From assembly GCF_000332055.1 (NCBI RefSeq), contig NZ_ALVZ01000198.1:1-52324 (forward strand): 52,324 nt of DNA. The letters run 5' to 3'. Position 1 is the stretch's first letter, and every line of letters starts with the position of its first letter. This document shows, piece by piece, positions 18,088-26,545 of this stretch. Both the position numbers and the translations under genes were made by a program. The notes under the pieces are model-generated. The model was not told where the DNA came from, did not search any database, and saw only the letters and a list, made by a program, of their open reading frames with translations. This DNA comes from Xenococcus sp. PCC 7305 (GTDB lineage: Bacteria > Cyanobacteriota > Cyanobacteriia > Cyanobacteriales > Xenococcaceae).

Positions 18088-18912
18088 TTATACTTTAGGT
18101 TCAATCCGACCGTAAAAGACTCCACGAATTTTGACTTCTTCTGGATTGTCTGCACCTAAATCAGTATCGGAGGGTTGTTCGCTTTCAAAAACTCCCGCAA
18201 TTTCTCCTGTATTACTATCTACTTTAGTAACATTCAGGGCAATTGTGCCTGTTCCCGTTACATACTGCTTGACATTGGCACGAACGAAATCGTCCTCTCT
18301 TCCAAGCAAAGCGACTGAGTAATCATAACCACTAGCAATGCTACGACCTTTGGGATCTAGGAATACTTGTCCGCGATAGGAAGGAACGCGGAATTCGCCT
18401 TCAAAGTCTGTGGAAGAATTAATCGATTCTTGACCTGATTCTGTATTAGCGACTAAGCCTTTAATAGTGAATAAGAAAGGTACTTCTTCTCCACCAGGAA
18501 GCAGCACAGTTACAGCTTGGAAATCAATCCCACCGAGTTCAGTAAATGTTAAACTGCCATCTTCATTAGCTGTAATATCACCTACGACTTGATCAAGACT
18601 GGATGTATATCTAGTTAATAGTTTACCGGCAACAAACTTGGCTTCCTGACGTTTATTTACTGGCTCTTCTTTAACAAAATATTCTCTTGGTTCAATACAT
18701 AAATCTCTCAACATATAGGATTTATTTGGGTCAATCTCGATGATTCCTCGACTAGTGTCGGGAATATCTAGACAACTGTTAGCTATTCCTGTGTTGACGA
18801 TATCATCGTATGTGAGTTGGCTTCTATCAAGATTACGAGGGTTTTCACTACAAGCTGTTAATACCCCTAAACATAATGCTAAAAAAGCTGCTATTATTGC
18901 ACGATACCTCAT
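18088..18912 (-). CDS. psbO: photosystem II manganese-stabilising protein PsbO
   Basis: The 33-kDa extrinsic subunit of the oxygen-evolving complex on the lumenal side of photosystem II. It has 274 residues, with a signal peptide ending at ALCLGVLTAC (Cys 21, a lipobox-like end). The mature part has the family start LTYDDIVNTGIANSCLDI and the disulfide pair in NSC and RDLC. The core segments KFVAGKLLTRYTSSLDQVVG and SGYDYSVALLGREDDF, and the end EEVKIRGVFYGRIEP, are typical. It is a single-gene transcript with AGAGG just before the ATG and its own terminator. Confidence 0.98.
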   Translation of the reverse strand: MRYRAIIAAFLALCLGVLTACSENPRNLDRSQLTYDDIVNTGIANSCLDIPDTSRGIIEIDPNKSYMLRDLCIEPREYFVKEEPVNKRQEAKFVAGKLLTRYTSSLDQVVGDITANEDGSLTFTELGGIDFQAVTVLLPGGEEVPFLFTIKGLVANTESGQESINSSTDFEGEFRVPSYRGQVFLDPKGRSIASGYDYSVALLGREDDFVRANVKQYVTGTGTIALNVTKVDSNTGEIAGVFESEQPSDTDLGADNPEEVKIRGVFYGRIEPKV

Positions 18913-19332
18913 GGTCTACCTCTTTTCGTTTAATTTTGGATTTAACATCGAGCGCGAAATATTGAGAAAAAAAATAGGTCGTTTTACAAGCAATTTCATC
19001 AAGAATAATCTTCATGAGAAAGCGCGCATTTGACTAACCTAGCTAATCTGGATGGTATATACTGTACCAAATAAGGGATTACTTATTCTTGCTGTTGTTC
19101 AAGTTCAACTGCAAAATGCTTTAGCAATAGTTGTATTACTATCTACTTAATGAACTACTCTAGGAAAGTGTTCGCCCTGGAAAGGGTTGAGAAGTCTTGA
19201 TCTCAAATGATTAGTCTTGTAATTTTGGCGGGTAAGTTTCTTGAAATGTTGCTTTTTATACAGACTTTCTCTTTATATTTCGTTACATTCGTTTGCGATC
19301 AACAGGCCCTTATAAAACTGCTTTAGACTATG
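18913..19332. other. intergenic region upstream of psbO
   Basis: 420 bases between psbO and the phosphodiester glycosidase gene, both on the minus strand. It must hold the psbO promoter, but I cannot fix it. There is no strong hairpin and no small reading frame with a ribosome binding site. Confidence 0.4.
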
Positions 19333-20220
19333 TTATAGGTTAAGCTTTTTGCTTTTTTTTGTGATTAACAAGACAGATTTGAGAGAGCGTTTGACTTCGT
19401 TTCCGTCTTTATCTAGACGGCCATAGATGATTTGTCCTTGATAGGATATGGCGGAAGAGCTTCCACCATCAAGATTCATTGCTTTGACCACGCCAAGATT
19501 GGAGAGGAAATTGGCGAGTTCTGATAGTGACATGCCCGAGTTTTTGTGCGATCGCTGTGCAACCATGACGAGCAGGATGTCTTGGTTTTTGGTGATGGCA
19601 ATAGCGCTTCTGGCATTTTGAGATGTTGTTCCAATCGCATTGCGCACCAGTTTGCCATCTTTATAGGCAACAAATCCTTCTTGTACAGAAGTTTCTAAGG
19701 GTATTATCTTAGGGCCAGCACCCAAGGCGTCTTGTAGTCGACATCCGAGGGGAATGGGATCGGAATGTAAGCTGATGTCATAACTGATATTATCTCCGCA
19801 GAGGTAGCTACGAAATTCGCTACGATTGAGAATTTTGCCTAGATAGGGTTGTATCTTGCGATTTGTGATCAACCCAATGTTATTTCTGGGATCAGCAAGA
19901 ACTGTGCCTTGTTGCAGAATATAGGATGTAGTTTGTTTATTTTTGGGATCAAAAAAACCTCCATTAATTCCAGCGATCGCATCGCTTTGCATCATAAACT
20001 TTTTCAAGGTAGCTAATTCCCCAGTGGCCATAGGTGTAATTTGATAATTACTCTGATGGGGAATGGTAATTATATGAACAACACTATTGGCTTGCGGATA
20101 GGTTTGATAGCTGATTTCTCTGCTGGAGGATTTTGCAGGAAATAGGCATAAACTGAGGACAAAGAATAATATTAAGCCGAGATTAATGAAAAACGCATTG
20201 AAACATTTTTGCTTGATCAT
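19333..20220 (-). CDS. secreted phosphodiester glycosidase (NAGPA-domain) protein
   Basis: A 295-residue exported protein with an N-terminal membrane or signal helix (residues 8-28). It shows the phosphodiester glycosidase domain marks AGINGGFFDP (83-92), IGTTSQNARSAIAI, and MNLDGGSSSAI near residue 250-260. Domain members (NAGPA, YigE-like) cleave sugar phosphodiesters, and several act on cell-envelope polymers. The substrate is unknown. The small gene at 20260 lies 39 bases upstream on the same strand and may be cotranscribed. Confidence 0.88.
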   Translation of the reverse strand: MIKQKCFNAFFINLGLILFFVLSLCLFPAKSSSREISYQTYPQANSVVHIITIPHQSNYQITPMATGELATLKKFMMQSDAIAGINGGFFDPKNKQTTSYILQQGTVLADPRNNIGLITNRKIQPYLGKILNRSEFRSYLCGDNISYDISLHSDPIPLGCRLQDALGAGPKIIPLETSVQEGFVAYKDGKLVRNAIGTTSQNARSAIAITKNQDILLVMVAQRSHKNSGMSLSELANFLSNLGVVKAMNLDGGSSSAISYQGQIIYGRLDKDGNEVKRSLKSVLLITKKSKKLNL

Positions 20221-20259
20221 TAGTAAAAGAAAATAATATTATTATAAATAATTGATAGT

Positions 20260-20499
20260 TTATTTTCTCTTCATTATAGGATAGTAAATAATACTGTGGC
20301 CAGTTTTACTTTGTTTCGAGTAAATTTGCTTAGAAAAAATCAGTTGTTTTAGACAAACTTGTAGCATGGACACAGGTCGATTTAAAGTTTTACTCAGTTG
20401 TTTAATGGTAATTCCTGTCGCCTGTTCTTGAACAATTTTTAGAATTTCTTCTTGGGTCGTTAGTCCTGGAGTGGCGCTAATTATTTTGAGGTAAGTCAC
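20260..20499 (-). CDS. small winged-helix-like protein
   Basis: A 79-residue basic protein. TTQEEILKIVQEQATGITIKQLSKTLNRPVSMLQVCLKQLI looks like a winged helix-turn-helix: helix, turn after GITI, then a recognition helix after RPVS. SGHSIIYYP-like strands at the C-terminus (KTGHSIIYYP) form a short wing. It could regulate its own transcript with the glycosidase gene. No known family is recognised. Confidence 0.55.
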   Translation of the reverse strand: MTYLKIISATPGLTTQEEILKIVQEQATGITIKQLSKTLNRPVSMLQVCLKQLIFSKQIYSKQSKTGHSIIYYPIMKRK

Positions 20500-20978
20500 A
20501 AAAAAATCCTCAGATATATTGAATAATATAAAAGTGGATAACTATCATTATTTTAGATTAGAAAATTTAATTAGTTTACTTCAGTAAAAATACTGAGAGT
20601 ACAGATAAAGTTACCCCTTTGCTTTTATACTCGCGATTTTTCAAAATGACAATAGAGGGAGTAATTAAGAATTGACGAGCGACCCTGCGGTCAGACCCCG
20701 CGCCGACCGAGCAAGGGAACGCTGACTAAGAGAGCGGATTTTGACACGACTTAGCAATTTTATGGTCTAGTCAGGACTGGTGTTAGGTTTTAGGTAGTAG
20801 GTTTTAGGTAAAAAAAAGTTATATTTTGATTTAGATTGGAGAATATTTTAGATCTAAAGAATTTTGATGTCTATCATTGCTGGATTAATCGTTTTTTGGG
20901 ATTTCCTTAACACCTAACACCTAACACCTAACACCTTTTACCCGCAATTAACTTAATTTTGCCTCGTGTACCTATAAT
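20500..20978. other. repeat-rich intergenic region
   Basis: 479 bases without a gene. They contain a GC-rich patch (20676-20745) unlike the surroundings, and two arrays of TAGGT(G/T)TT-type units in opposite orientation (20779-20814 and 20907-20943). Confidence 0.6.
20779..20943. repeat. inverted pair of TTAGGT repeat arrays
   Basis: The left array GGTGTTAGGTTTTAGGTAG-like is on the plus strand; the right array AACACCTAACACCTAACACC is its reverse complement in kind, about 90 bases away. A related array, TTAGGTTTTAGGTTTTAGG, occurs at 35000-35022. Transcribed, this could fold into a long hairpin; it has the layout of a small non-coding repeat element, but no target-site duplication could be confirmed. 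Confidence 0.6.
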
Positions 20979-22547
20979 TTACTTATTCCATTTAATTGGT
21001 AAGCTGCAATCTTGAGAAGACAAGCTTGTTTCTTGGTTTAAAATTTGCTCTACATGATTATAAATTTCTTCAGCTTCTGAGCGAGAATTACCAATGCTAG
21101 TTAAGCCTAGTTTGCCAAATTCCGATAATGAGCCCATGAGATGGAAAACATTTCCCGTGCAAGTGCTGCTGTCGAAATGGAGTCTTGCTTGGGCAATAAT
21201 ATCCATCAAATCATTAGGTAACAATCCTTGGTAACAATCTTGTTGTAAATTGTCAGAGGCAATATAGTATTTAGGTTGGTTTTGTTGGCTAAGAAATAAT
21301 CCTGTGTCATAGTCGTATGTACCATTGCTTAATAGCTTCAAGGTCATAAAAGGATGTGTTGTGCCGCCTTTTCTAAGATTAATTTCGATCGCGTTGATTT
21401 CCCATTCTTGACTATGGGGCTTTTGCACCGCCACAAAATCTACTCCATATCTTTCGATCGCACCTTTTTTTGCTAGGGCATAACCTACTCTTAAGCCGAT
21501 GTTTTGTAGTTCCAAACGGTATCTTGAATCGGCAGGAAAATGGCAACCGAGATAAATTTGACCATCGGCACCACCCAAAATTTGATCATGAGTTGAAAGA
21601 ATCTCTACTTCTCCAGAAGGTTGGATATAGCCTTGAACACTAGGAGATGTTTTGACTTCTCCTTCAATAAAAGCTTCGACGATTGCTCCTAATTCGGGAA
21701 TACGGCGAGAGAAATTACTCCAGGTTTCACCTGCTGCTTGAAAGCTCAGATTTTCTAATTCTTGGGTAATCGCATTAATGGTTTTGGTCTGCTCGCAAAT
21801 ATGGGGGGCATATTCTTTAATGGGGTTTAGATTTAAGACTGCATTGCCTTCTCCAGAAAATCCTTCATTAAGCTTGACTACGATTCGTTGGAGATCTCGT
21901 TGTCTTGTCCAGAGATTAATAATTTCTGTGATCAGATCTTCTGTGTTTGTAACGGTATAGCTACCGTCGGGATGGGGAATTTGACATTCGGCAAAAACTT
22001 GGCGACTACCACTTTTGGAACCCCAATAAAGTAATTTGGGATCTGAAGCCAAGAGGGGAATACCCAGTTGTAAAGAGAGGTCTTGTTCTAAATTGGTGGA
22101 GTTGTAACAGACCATGTAAGAGCGATCGCTGCGAAGAGCGCGACGAATCTTGGCCACCAAACGGGGACGCTCCAAAATTTTTTGGGTTAATGGTTTAAAA
22201 GAAGCATCATAAAGGCTAATTTGTAAGAGTCTTTCTCTGGCATGGGAGAAAGGGATGCCCGGAAGTAGTTGTAAATAGTAATCAATAATAATCGGACATA
22301 ACGGAAGGGCAGAGACATAAATGACTCTAGTGTGAGGATTCCGTAGGCGAATTAGGGAAAACAGTAATCTCTCTTCGTAATGTAAAAATCCCGGAATTTT
22401 CTGTCCTAATTGAGGATCGATACTAAATGAAGGGACAACTAAAATATCGCAATCATCTTGATCGAAGATATCAATACTTTGCCAACGATCTCTTAATGTG
22501 TCTTGTAATTGCTGAAATTTGAGATTTGAGTTATCTTCTGCAATCAT
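20979..22547 (-). CDS. ATP-grasp peptide ligase, PGM1-related
   Basis: The start is placed at ATG 22547, since the longer reading runs into uppP and GAGAG lies seven bases upstream of this ATG. The protein has about 522 residues. The ATP-grasp core is seen in the lysine/glycine loop RIVVKLNEGFSGEGNAV, the acidic metal ligands GVDFVAVQ and the final WEINAIEINLRKGGTTHP. The overall order matches the ligase family named after PGM1 of pheganomycin synthesis, which joins peptides or amino acids to a carboxylate. The N-terminal third (ILVVPSFSIDPQLGQKIPG, YYLQLLPGIPF) is the family's specific domain. The gene starts 20 bases behind uppP, so they are probably one operon. Substrate unknown. Confidence 0.82.
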   Translation of the reverse strand: MIAEDNSNLKFQQLQDTLRDRWQSIDIFDQDDCDILVVPSFSIDPQLGQKIPGFLHYEERLLFSLIRLRNPHTRVIYVSALPLCPIIIDYYLQLLPGIPFSHARERLLQISLYDASFKPLTQKILERPRLVAKIRRALRSDRSYMVCYNSTNLEQDLSLQLGIPLLASDPKLLYWGSKSGSRQVFAECQIPHPDGSYTVTNTEDLITEIINLWTRQRDLQRIVVKLNEGFSGEGNAVLNLNPIKEYAPHICEQTKTINAITQELENLSFQAAGETWSNFSRRIPELGAIVEAFIEGEVKTSPSVQGYIQPSGEVEILSTHDQILGGADGQIYLGCHFPADSRYRLELQNIGLRVGYALAKKGAIERYGVDFVAVQKPHSQEWEINAIEINLRKGGTTHPFMTLKLLSNGTYDYDTGLFLSQQNQPKYYIASDNLQQDCYQGLLPNDLMDIIAQARLHFDSSTCTGNVFHLMGSLSEFGKLGLTSIGNSRSEAEEIYNHVEQILNQETSLSSQDCSLPIKWNK

Positions 22548-22567
22548 ATTACTCTCGCTTTTCCAAC

Positions 22568-23566
22568 TTAAAGCCAACCTTTTGCCAGGGATATTAAGAT
22601 AGTAATTCCAAAACCGAGACGATACCAAACAAAAACCCAAGTACTTCTTTTTTGTAAAAACTTAAGCAGCCAAGCGATCGCTAAATAAGAAAAAATCGCC
22701 GAAGAAATCAAACCGGCAATTAGAGGAAGTAATTCACTCCGCATGATCCCAGTTTCCCATAAGGATCTAAATTCTACTAAACCAGCTAGGGTAATTGCCG
22801 GAATTCCCAACAAAAAAGAAAAACGGGCTGCAGTTGCGCGGTCTATATTATTAAATAGGCCTGCAGTGATCGTAGAGCCGGAACGAGAAACTCCAGGAAT
22901 AATCGCTAAGGCTTGAGCAAAACCGATGATAATGCCGTCTTTAGTGGTTAAATCCTCGAAATTGCGTTTATGATTTCCGATGTATTCTGACAACCCCAAG
23001 AGTAAGGCCATGACGATAGAGGCGATCGCGATCGAGGTCATACTTCTTAGGGGAGAATTATCAAAGTCGGGAACAAATAGTTTAATTCCCAAGCCACAAA
23101 TCACAATCGGAATCGTCCCCACCCCAATCCCCAGGGCCAACCAAAAATTTTGGGAGTCATAATCAGATTGTGCGACAGCTTTGACCATTCCTTGAGTAAT
23201 CTCCGCTAGATCATCCCAAAAATAGGATAAAACCGCTGCAATGCTACCCAATTGGATAATGGCACTAAAAGCAACCCCCGGATCTCCCCAACCCAAGAAT
23301 ACTGGGACAGCCTTGAGATGGGCCGTGCTGCTGATAGGAATGAACTCGGTTGCACCTTGAACAAAACCGAGGACAATTGCTTGGAATAAATTGACTTGCG
23401 ACACTGTACTTGTTGCATCAGGAGTCGTTGTCAACTGGGCAATAACTTCTGGATAGTCTGCCGCCTTGGCATAGACAACATTGGCTTGTGCCACAAATAA
23501 ACTTAAGATAAAACCCAAAATTATCAAAAATACATATTCTAGATATTTTTTTGCAAAATCAGCCAT
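22568..23566 (-). CDS. uppP: undecaprenyl-diphosphatase (BacA/UppP)
   Basis: An integral membrane phosphatase that recycles undecaprenyl diphosphate to the monophosphate carrier for peptidoglycan and envelope glycan synthesis. The active-site motifs are GATEFIPISSTAHL (E74, S79-S80, H83) and PGVSRSGST (224-232). About eight membrane helices follow the usual order. At 332 residues it is about 55 longer than the common form because of an N-terminal extra helix (11-34) and a Thr/Ser-rich linker. The ATP-grasp ligase gene follows after 20 bases. Confidence 0.94.
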   Translation of the reverse strand: MADFAKKYLEYVFLIILGFILSLFVAQANVVYAKAADYPEVIAQLTTTPDATSTVSQVNLFQAIVLGFVQGATEFIPISSTAHLKAVPVFLGWGDPGVAFSAIIQLGSIAAVLSYFWDDLAEITQGMVKAVAQSDYDSQNFWLALGIGVGTIPIVICGLGIKLFVPDFDNSPLRSMTSIAIASIVMALLLGLSEYIGNHKRNFEDLTTKDGIIIGFAQALAIIPGVSRSGSTITAGLFNNIDRATAARFSFLLGIPAITLAGLVEFRSLWETGIMRSELLPLIAGLISSAIFSYLAIAWLLKFLQKRSTWVFVWYRLGFGITILISLAKGWL

Positions 23567-23717
23567 GGAAAATTAGATCCTAAAAAATTCTTCCTTAGTT
23601 TATCTGTAAACTTAGTATTTGGTAATCAGACGAGTTTCCCAAACTAAAATCAAAATTTCGATATTATAGGGAAAGAAATTATCGAAGAAGCTCAACGAAT
23701 TAAAATCTAATCAATAT

Positions 23718-24383
23718 ATGAGTTATGCAACCTCCTCTGCTAGAGCAGAAATCAACGAATTGAGACGCTTGAAAACCTTATTGCCTCCTGAACTACAGAG
23801 TTGGGTGATTGTCGAAGGTACGACAGAGGTTAATCCTCCTCTGATTCGTAGTGAAGAATTGGGCAAAGATGAGATTGAAATTCAAATCGATCTCCCCAAA
23901 TGGGACAATTTGGCGATCGATCAGCGTAATTTGTTGTTTTGGCATGAGGTAGCGAGAATTCAAAATGACTCGATTCCCCGTGAAGGTTGGGAAATGGCCG
24001 CTTTAGCTATTGGGTTAGGTGGTGCTGTGGGAGAACTTTGGGTTCAAGATGGGCTTCTGTTATTGCTCGCTTTGGCTTTGTGCGGAATCTCTGGTTATCG
24101 TCTCTGGCAGAAAAATAATAATGAAAAAACCCTAGTTGATGCGATCGAAGCCGATGGCAAAGCAATTATCTTGGCGACTCGCTTTGGTTATTCTCTACCC
24201 AATGCCTACAAAAGTTTAGGAAGTGCTTTGAAAACTCTCATTGAACAAACTCCTAGCCGTCGTCAACGAAAAAAATACGAAGAACGTCTACAATCTTTAA
24301 GGCGTAGCGCTGCGAAGGCTAAGTCCCAGATGAATGACCCTCAAGGAGCCCCTATTGGAGGAAGAAGAGACAATCGGATCTAA
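23718..24383 (+). CDS. DUF3318 domain-containing membrane protein
   Basis: A 221-residue cyanobacterial conserved protein. The N-terminus EINELRRLKTLLPPELQSWVIVEG and the segment IDQRNLLFWHEVARIQND are the domain's recognisable parts. Two close hydrophobic helices lie around residues 93-130, followed by a basic C-terminal tail (RRQRKKYEERLQSLRRSAAK) that is probably cytoplasmic. Function is unknown. It is transcribed divergently from uppP. A short hairpin GGCTCT / AGAGCC at 24425-24441 lies downstream. Confidence 0.85.
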   Translation: MSYATSSARAEINELRRLKTLLPPELQSWVIVEGTTEVNPPLIRSEELGKDEIEIQIDLPKWDNLAIDQRNLLFWHEVARIQNDSIPREGWEMAALAIGLGGAVGELWVQDGLLLLLALALCGISGYRLWQKNNNEKTLVDAIEADGKAIILATRFGYSLPNAYKSLGSALKTLIEQTPSRRQRKKYEERLQSLRRSAAKAKSQMNDPQGAPIGGRRDNRI

Positions 24384-24424
24384 TCTAAACTGTGAACAAT
24401 CTCAGAAATTATGATCTTTCAGGC

Positions 24425-24461
24425 GGCTCTTCCTCAGAGCCCATATCATCTCATCTATTAT
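24425..24461 (+). terminator. weak hairpin downstream of the DUF3318 gene
   Basis: 6-base-pair stem GGCTCT-TCCTC-AGAGCC, with a T-rich stretch only some 20 bases further on. It is a possible terminator or a 3' stabilising stem. Confidence 0.35.
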
Positions 24462-24602
24462 TTTTTATAGCTATCTTCATCGATTAACCCCTCAAAAACA
24501 TTTCGTAAATGTTAGCCTGTATAGGATAATGAGTTATTGATGTAACTTAATAGCAATTTATTATTTAGTTAATTGAACCCACAAACTAAGCATCGCGAAT
24601 CA

Positions 24603-25580
24603 ATGACTACTCCATCACCTAACTCAGGTTTTTCATCATTATCTCTGTCTGACAAACAATCTGTAATTGAGTTGCCAGAAAGACTGACGGTATTAGAAGC
24701 GGTGACTTTCAAGGATATGGGAGAGGACTTATGTCAACAAGATCAGCCTCCCCAGAAAATTGTGCTTAATTTTAGTAAAACTAAATTTATGGATAGCAGT
24801 GGTCTGGGCGCACTCATTGGTATTTATAAGACCGCGACGAAACAGGAAATCGAATTAATTCTTGAATCGGTGCAACCTCCTGTTATGGCTGTTTTTTCGA
24901 TGGCGGGATTGCTAGATATTCTCAAGATCAATGCTGCCCCAGAATGGTCAGAAGAATCGCAACCAGAAACCCATCCTTCAGTCAATTCTAAAATTAAGCG
25001 CATGCTCGACATCATTGGTGCTTTGGTTGGATTACTAATTACAGCCATCATTTTTCTGCCGATTGTCATTGCAATTAAAGTAGATAGTCCTGGGCCGATC
25101 TTTTTTCAGCAAACTCGTTGTGGTTGGTTGGGTAAAAAATTTAAAATTTGGAAGTTTCGCTCTATGTGTAGTGATGCTGAGGCTTTGAAAAAACAGGTAG
25201 CAAATCAAGCTAGTGGTGCTTTTTTCAAAAATGATAACGATCCTCGGGTTACTAAGGTTGGGCGTTTTCTCCGCCGTACTAGCCTTGATGAATTTCCTCA
25301 GTTTTGGAATGTGCTCAAAGGAGACATGAGCCTTGTGGGGACTCGTCCTCCAACTCCTGAGGAGGTTGACTCTTATCAGGTGCCTCAATGGCAAAGATTA
25401 GATGTGAAACCAGGTATTACGGGGGAATGGCAGGTTAATGGGCGATCGCAAATACGCAATTTTGAGGATGTAATTCGTCTGGATCTGCGCTACCAGCAGA
25501 ACTGGAGTTTAAAGCATGATCTTACCTTAATCATTAAAACAGTCACTATTATTTTTAATAAGGATAGTGGTGCGGTTTAG
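24603..25580 (+). CDS. STAS domain fused to polyprenyl-phosphate sugar transferase
   Basis: The start is probably the ATG at 24603; a TTG at 24573 would add ten residues. Counting from that TTG, residues 30-125 are a STAS domain of the anti-sigma antagonist type, including the phosphorylatable serine site FMDSSGLGALIG (D74-S75). Residues 139-335 are a bacterial sugar transferase: one membrane helix (145-170), then DSPGPIFFQQTRCG, KFRSMCSDAE, RRTSLDEFPQFWNVLKGDMSLVGTRP and KPGITGEWQVNGRS. This enzyme puts the first sugar phosphate on undecaprenyl phosphate for exopolysaccharide synthesis. The STAS part could make it respond to a Ser/Thr kinase-phosphatase switch. No other polysaccharide gene is adjacent. 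Confidence 0.92.
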   Translation: MTTPSPNSGFSSLSLSDKQSVIELPERLTVLEAVTFKDMGEDLCQQDQPPQKIVLNFSKTKFMDSSGLGALIGIYKTATKQEIELILESVQPPVMAVFSMAGLLDILKINAAPEWSEESQPETHPSVNSKIKRMLDIIGALVGLLITAIIFLPIVIAIKVDSPGPIFFQQTRCGWLGKKFKIWKFRSMCSDAEALKKQVANQASGAFFKNDNDPRVTKVGRFLRRTSLDEFPQFWNVLKGDMSLVGTRPPTPEEVDSYQVPQWQRLDVKPGITGEWQVNGRSQIRNFEDVIRLDLRYQQNWSLKHDLTLIIKTVTIIFNKDSGAV

Positions 25581-25624
25581 ATGAATTGATGTTTAGTAAC
25601 TAACAATGTTGCTTGACAAGCAAA

Positions 25625-25686
25625 ACCCGCGATCGCGCCGAGCCTGTTTCGTGAACCACGAAACTCCAGCTTTAGTGACCGCGGGT
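25625..25686 (-). terminator. long structured element downstream of apcF
   Basis: Outer stem ACCCGCG (25625-25631) / CGCGGGT (25680-25686), and inner perfect stem GTTTCGTG-AAC-CACGAAAC (25646-25664). On the minus strand the outer stem is followed by TTTTG. It probably terminates or stabilises the apcF transcript. Confidence 0.5.
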
Positions 25687-25717
25687 CCTTCAATTGAAAG
25701 ACTCAAGACTTTGGTAC

Positions 25718-26227
25718 TTAAACAGAAACCTCACTAAATTCACGAGACAGATGATCAAAGGGCTGATCAACAAACGAAACATCGTCAATGCCTGCTTCCT
25801 GAGCCATTTTCTTCACCATATCTTTCATTATTTGAATACCGACAACTGTTGGAGCAATCGGAACCCCTAAGGAATTATAGGTTTCTCGTAAACCTTGAAG
25901 TACCCGTTCGTCCAAAAGATTGTTATCTGCTGCCACCAAAGCATAACTTGCATAACGAAGATAATAGTCCATATCTCGCAAACAAGCAGAGTAGCGACGG
26001 GTCGTATAAGCATAACCCCCAGGCCGAAGTAATTCGGGTACTTCCTCAAATAGTGCTAATCCAGCCTGTCTCACAATGGAAGCTGCATTACCGCTAATCA
26101 AAGTGGCAACTGCTACTCTAGCAGCACCTGATTCAAAATATAGTTTTAAACTATCAATGGCATTCCGATCAAGATAACGACCAGAGAGGTCGTAATTCTT
26201 GATTAAGCTGGTTACCGCGTCTCGCAT
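25718..26227 (-). CDS. apcF: allophycocyanin beta-18 subunit
   Basis: A 169-residue phycobiliprotein of the phycobilisome core; the beta-18 form pairs near the terminal emitter. The start is ATG 26227 (MRDAVTSLI), with AGGAG about nine bases upstream; the TTG one codon earlier is not needed. The phycocyanobilin Cys is at position 82 (RYSACLRDMDYYLRY). The end, YNSLGVPIAPTVVGIQIMKDMVKKM, and the tail FVDQPFDHLSREFSEV are ApcF-like rather than ApcB-like. Odd point: the residue normally asparagine at 72 (RPGGNAYTTRR), which is methylated in beta subunits, is tyrosine here (RPGGYAYTTRR; codon TAT). Confidence 0.92.
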   Translation of the reverse strand: MRDAVTSLIKNYDLSGRYLDRNAIDSLKLYFESGAARVAVATLISGNAASIVRQAGLALFEEVPELLRPGGYAYTTRRYSACLRDMDYYLRYASYALVAADNNLLDERVLQGLRETYNSLGVPIAPTVVGIQIMKDMVKKMAQEAGIDDVSFVDQPFDHLSREFSEVSV

Positions 26228-26543
26228 CAAAGATTTCTCCTAACAGCAATTAATTTTTTTTAATTAGGCATAAAGTAAGCCCGATTTTTAATGCTTTGTT
26301 CATCTATAATCCCATAAACCGTGACAGTCTACAGCTTCCCTTCCGGATTTTAACCGTAGTTGTAATATTTCTTTTAGTATCGGGTACGATAATGTCGGTG
26401 TTATAATAATTGGCATGATTGTTTTTTTGGCAAAAAAAATGCCTCCCCCTCTGGGAAGACATCGTCAAACAACACTTTAAACAACACTTAGATAAAAACT
26501 AGATTTAATTTCTGACACAATTCACAACGAGTGTCAGTTTTTT
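26228..26543. other. intergenic region between apcF and the acidic lipoprotein gene
   Basis: It must contain the apcF promoter (minus strand). It also holds a TATAAT at 26402-26407 on the plus strand and two hairpins, listed separately. No protein gene is seen. Confidence 0.5.
26442..26474 (-). terminator. minus-strand terminator downstream of the acidic lipoprotein gene
   Basis: On the minus strand, TGTCTTCCC pairs with GGGGAGGCA (about nine pairs with two G-T) and is followed by eight T. It lies about 70-100 bases beyond the stop at 26544. Confidence 0.7.
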
Positions 26544-26545
26544 TT
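26512..26545 (+). terminator. plus-strand terminator-like hairpin
   Basis: Perfect CTGACAC / GTGTCAG stem with 12-base loop followed by eight T, reading on the plus strand. No plus-strand protein gene ends here, so the transcript it would stop is unexplained. Confidence 0.65.
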
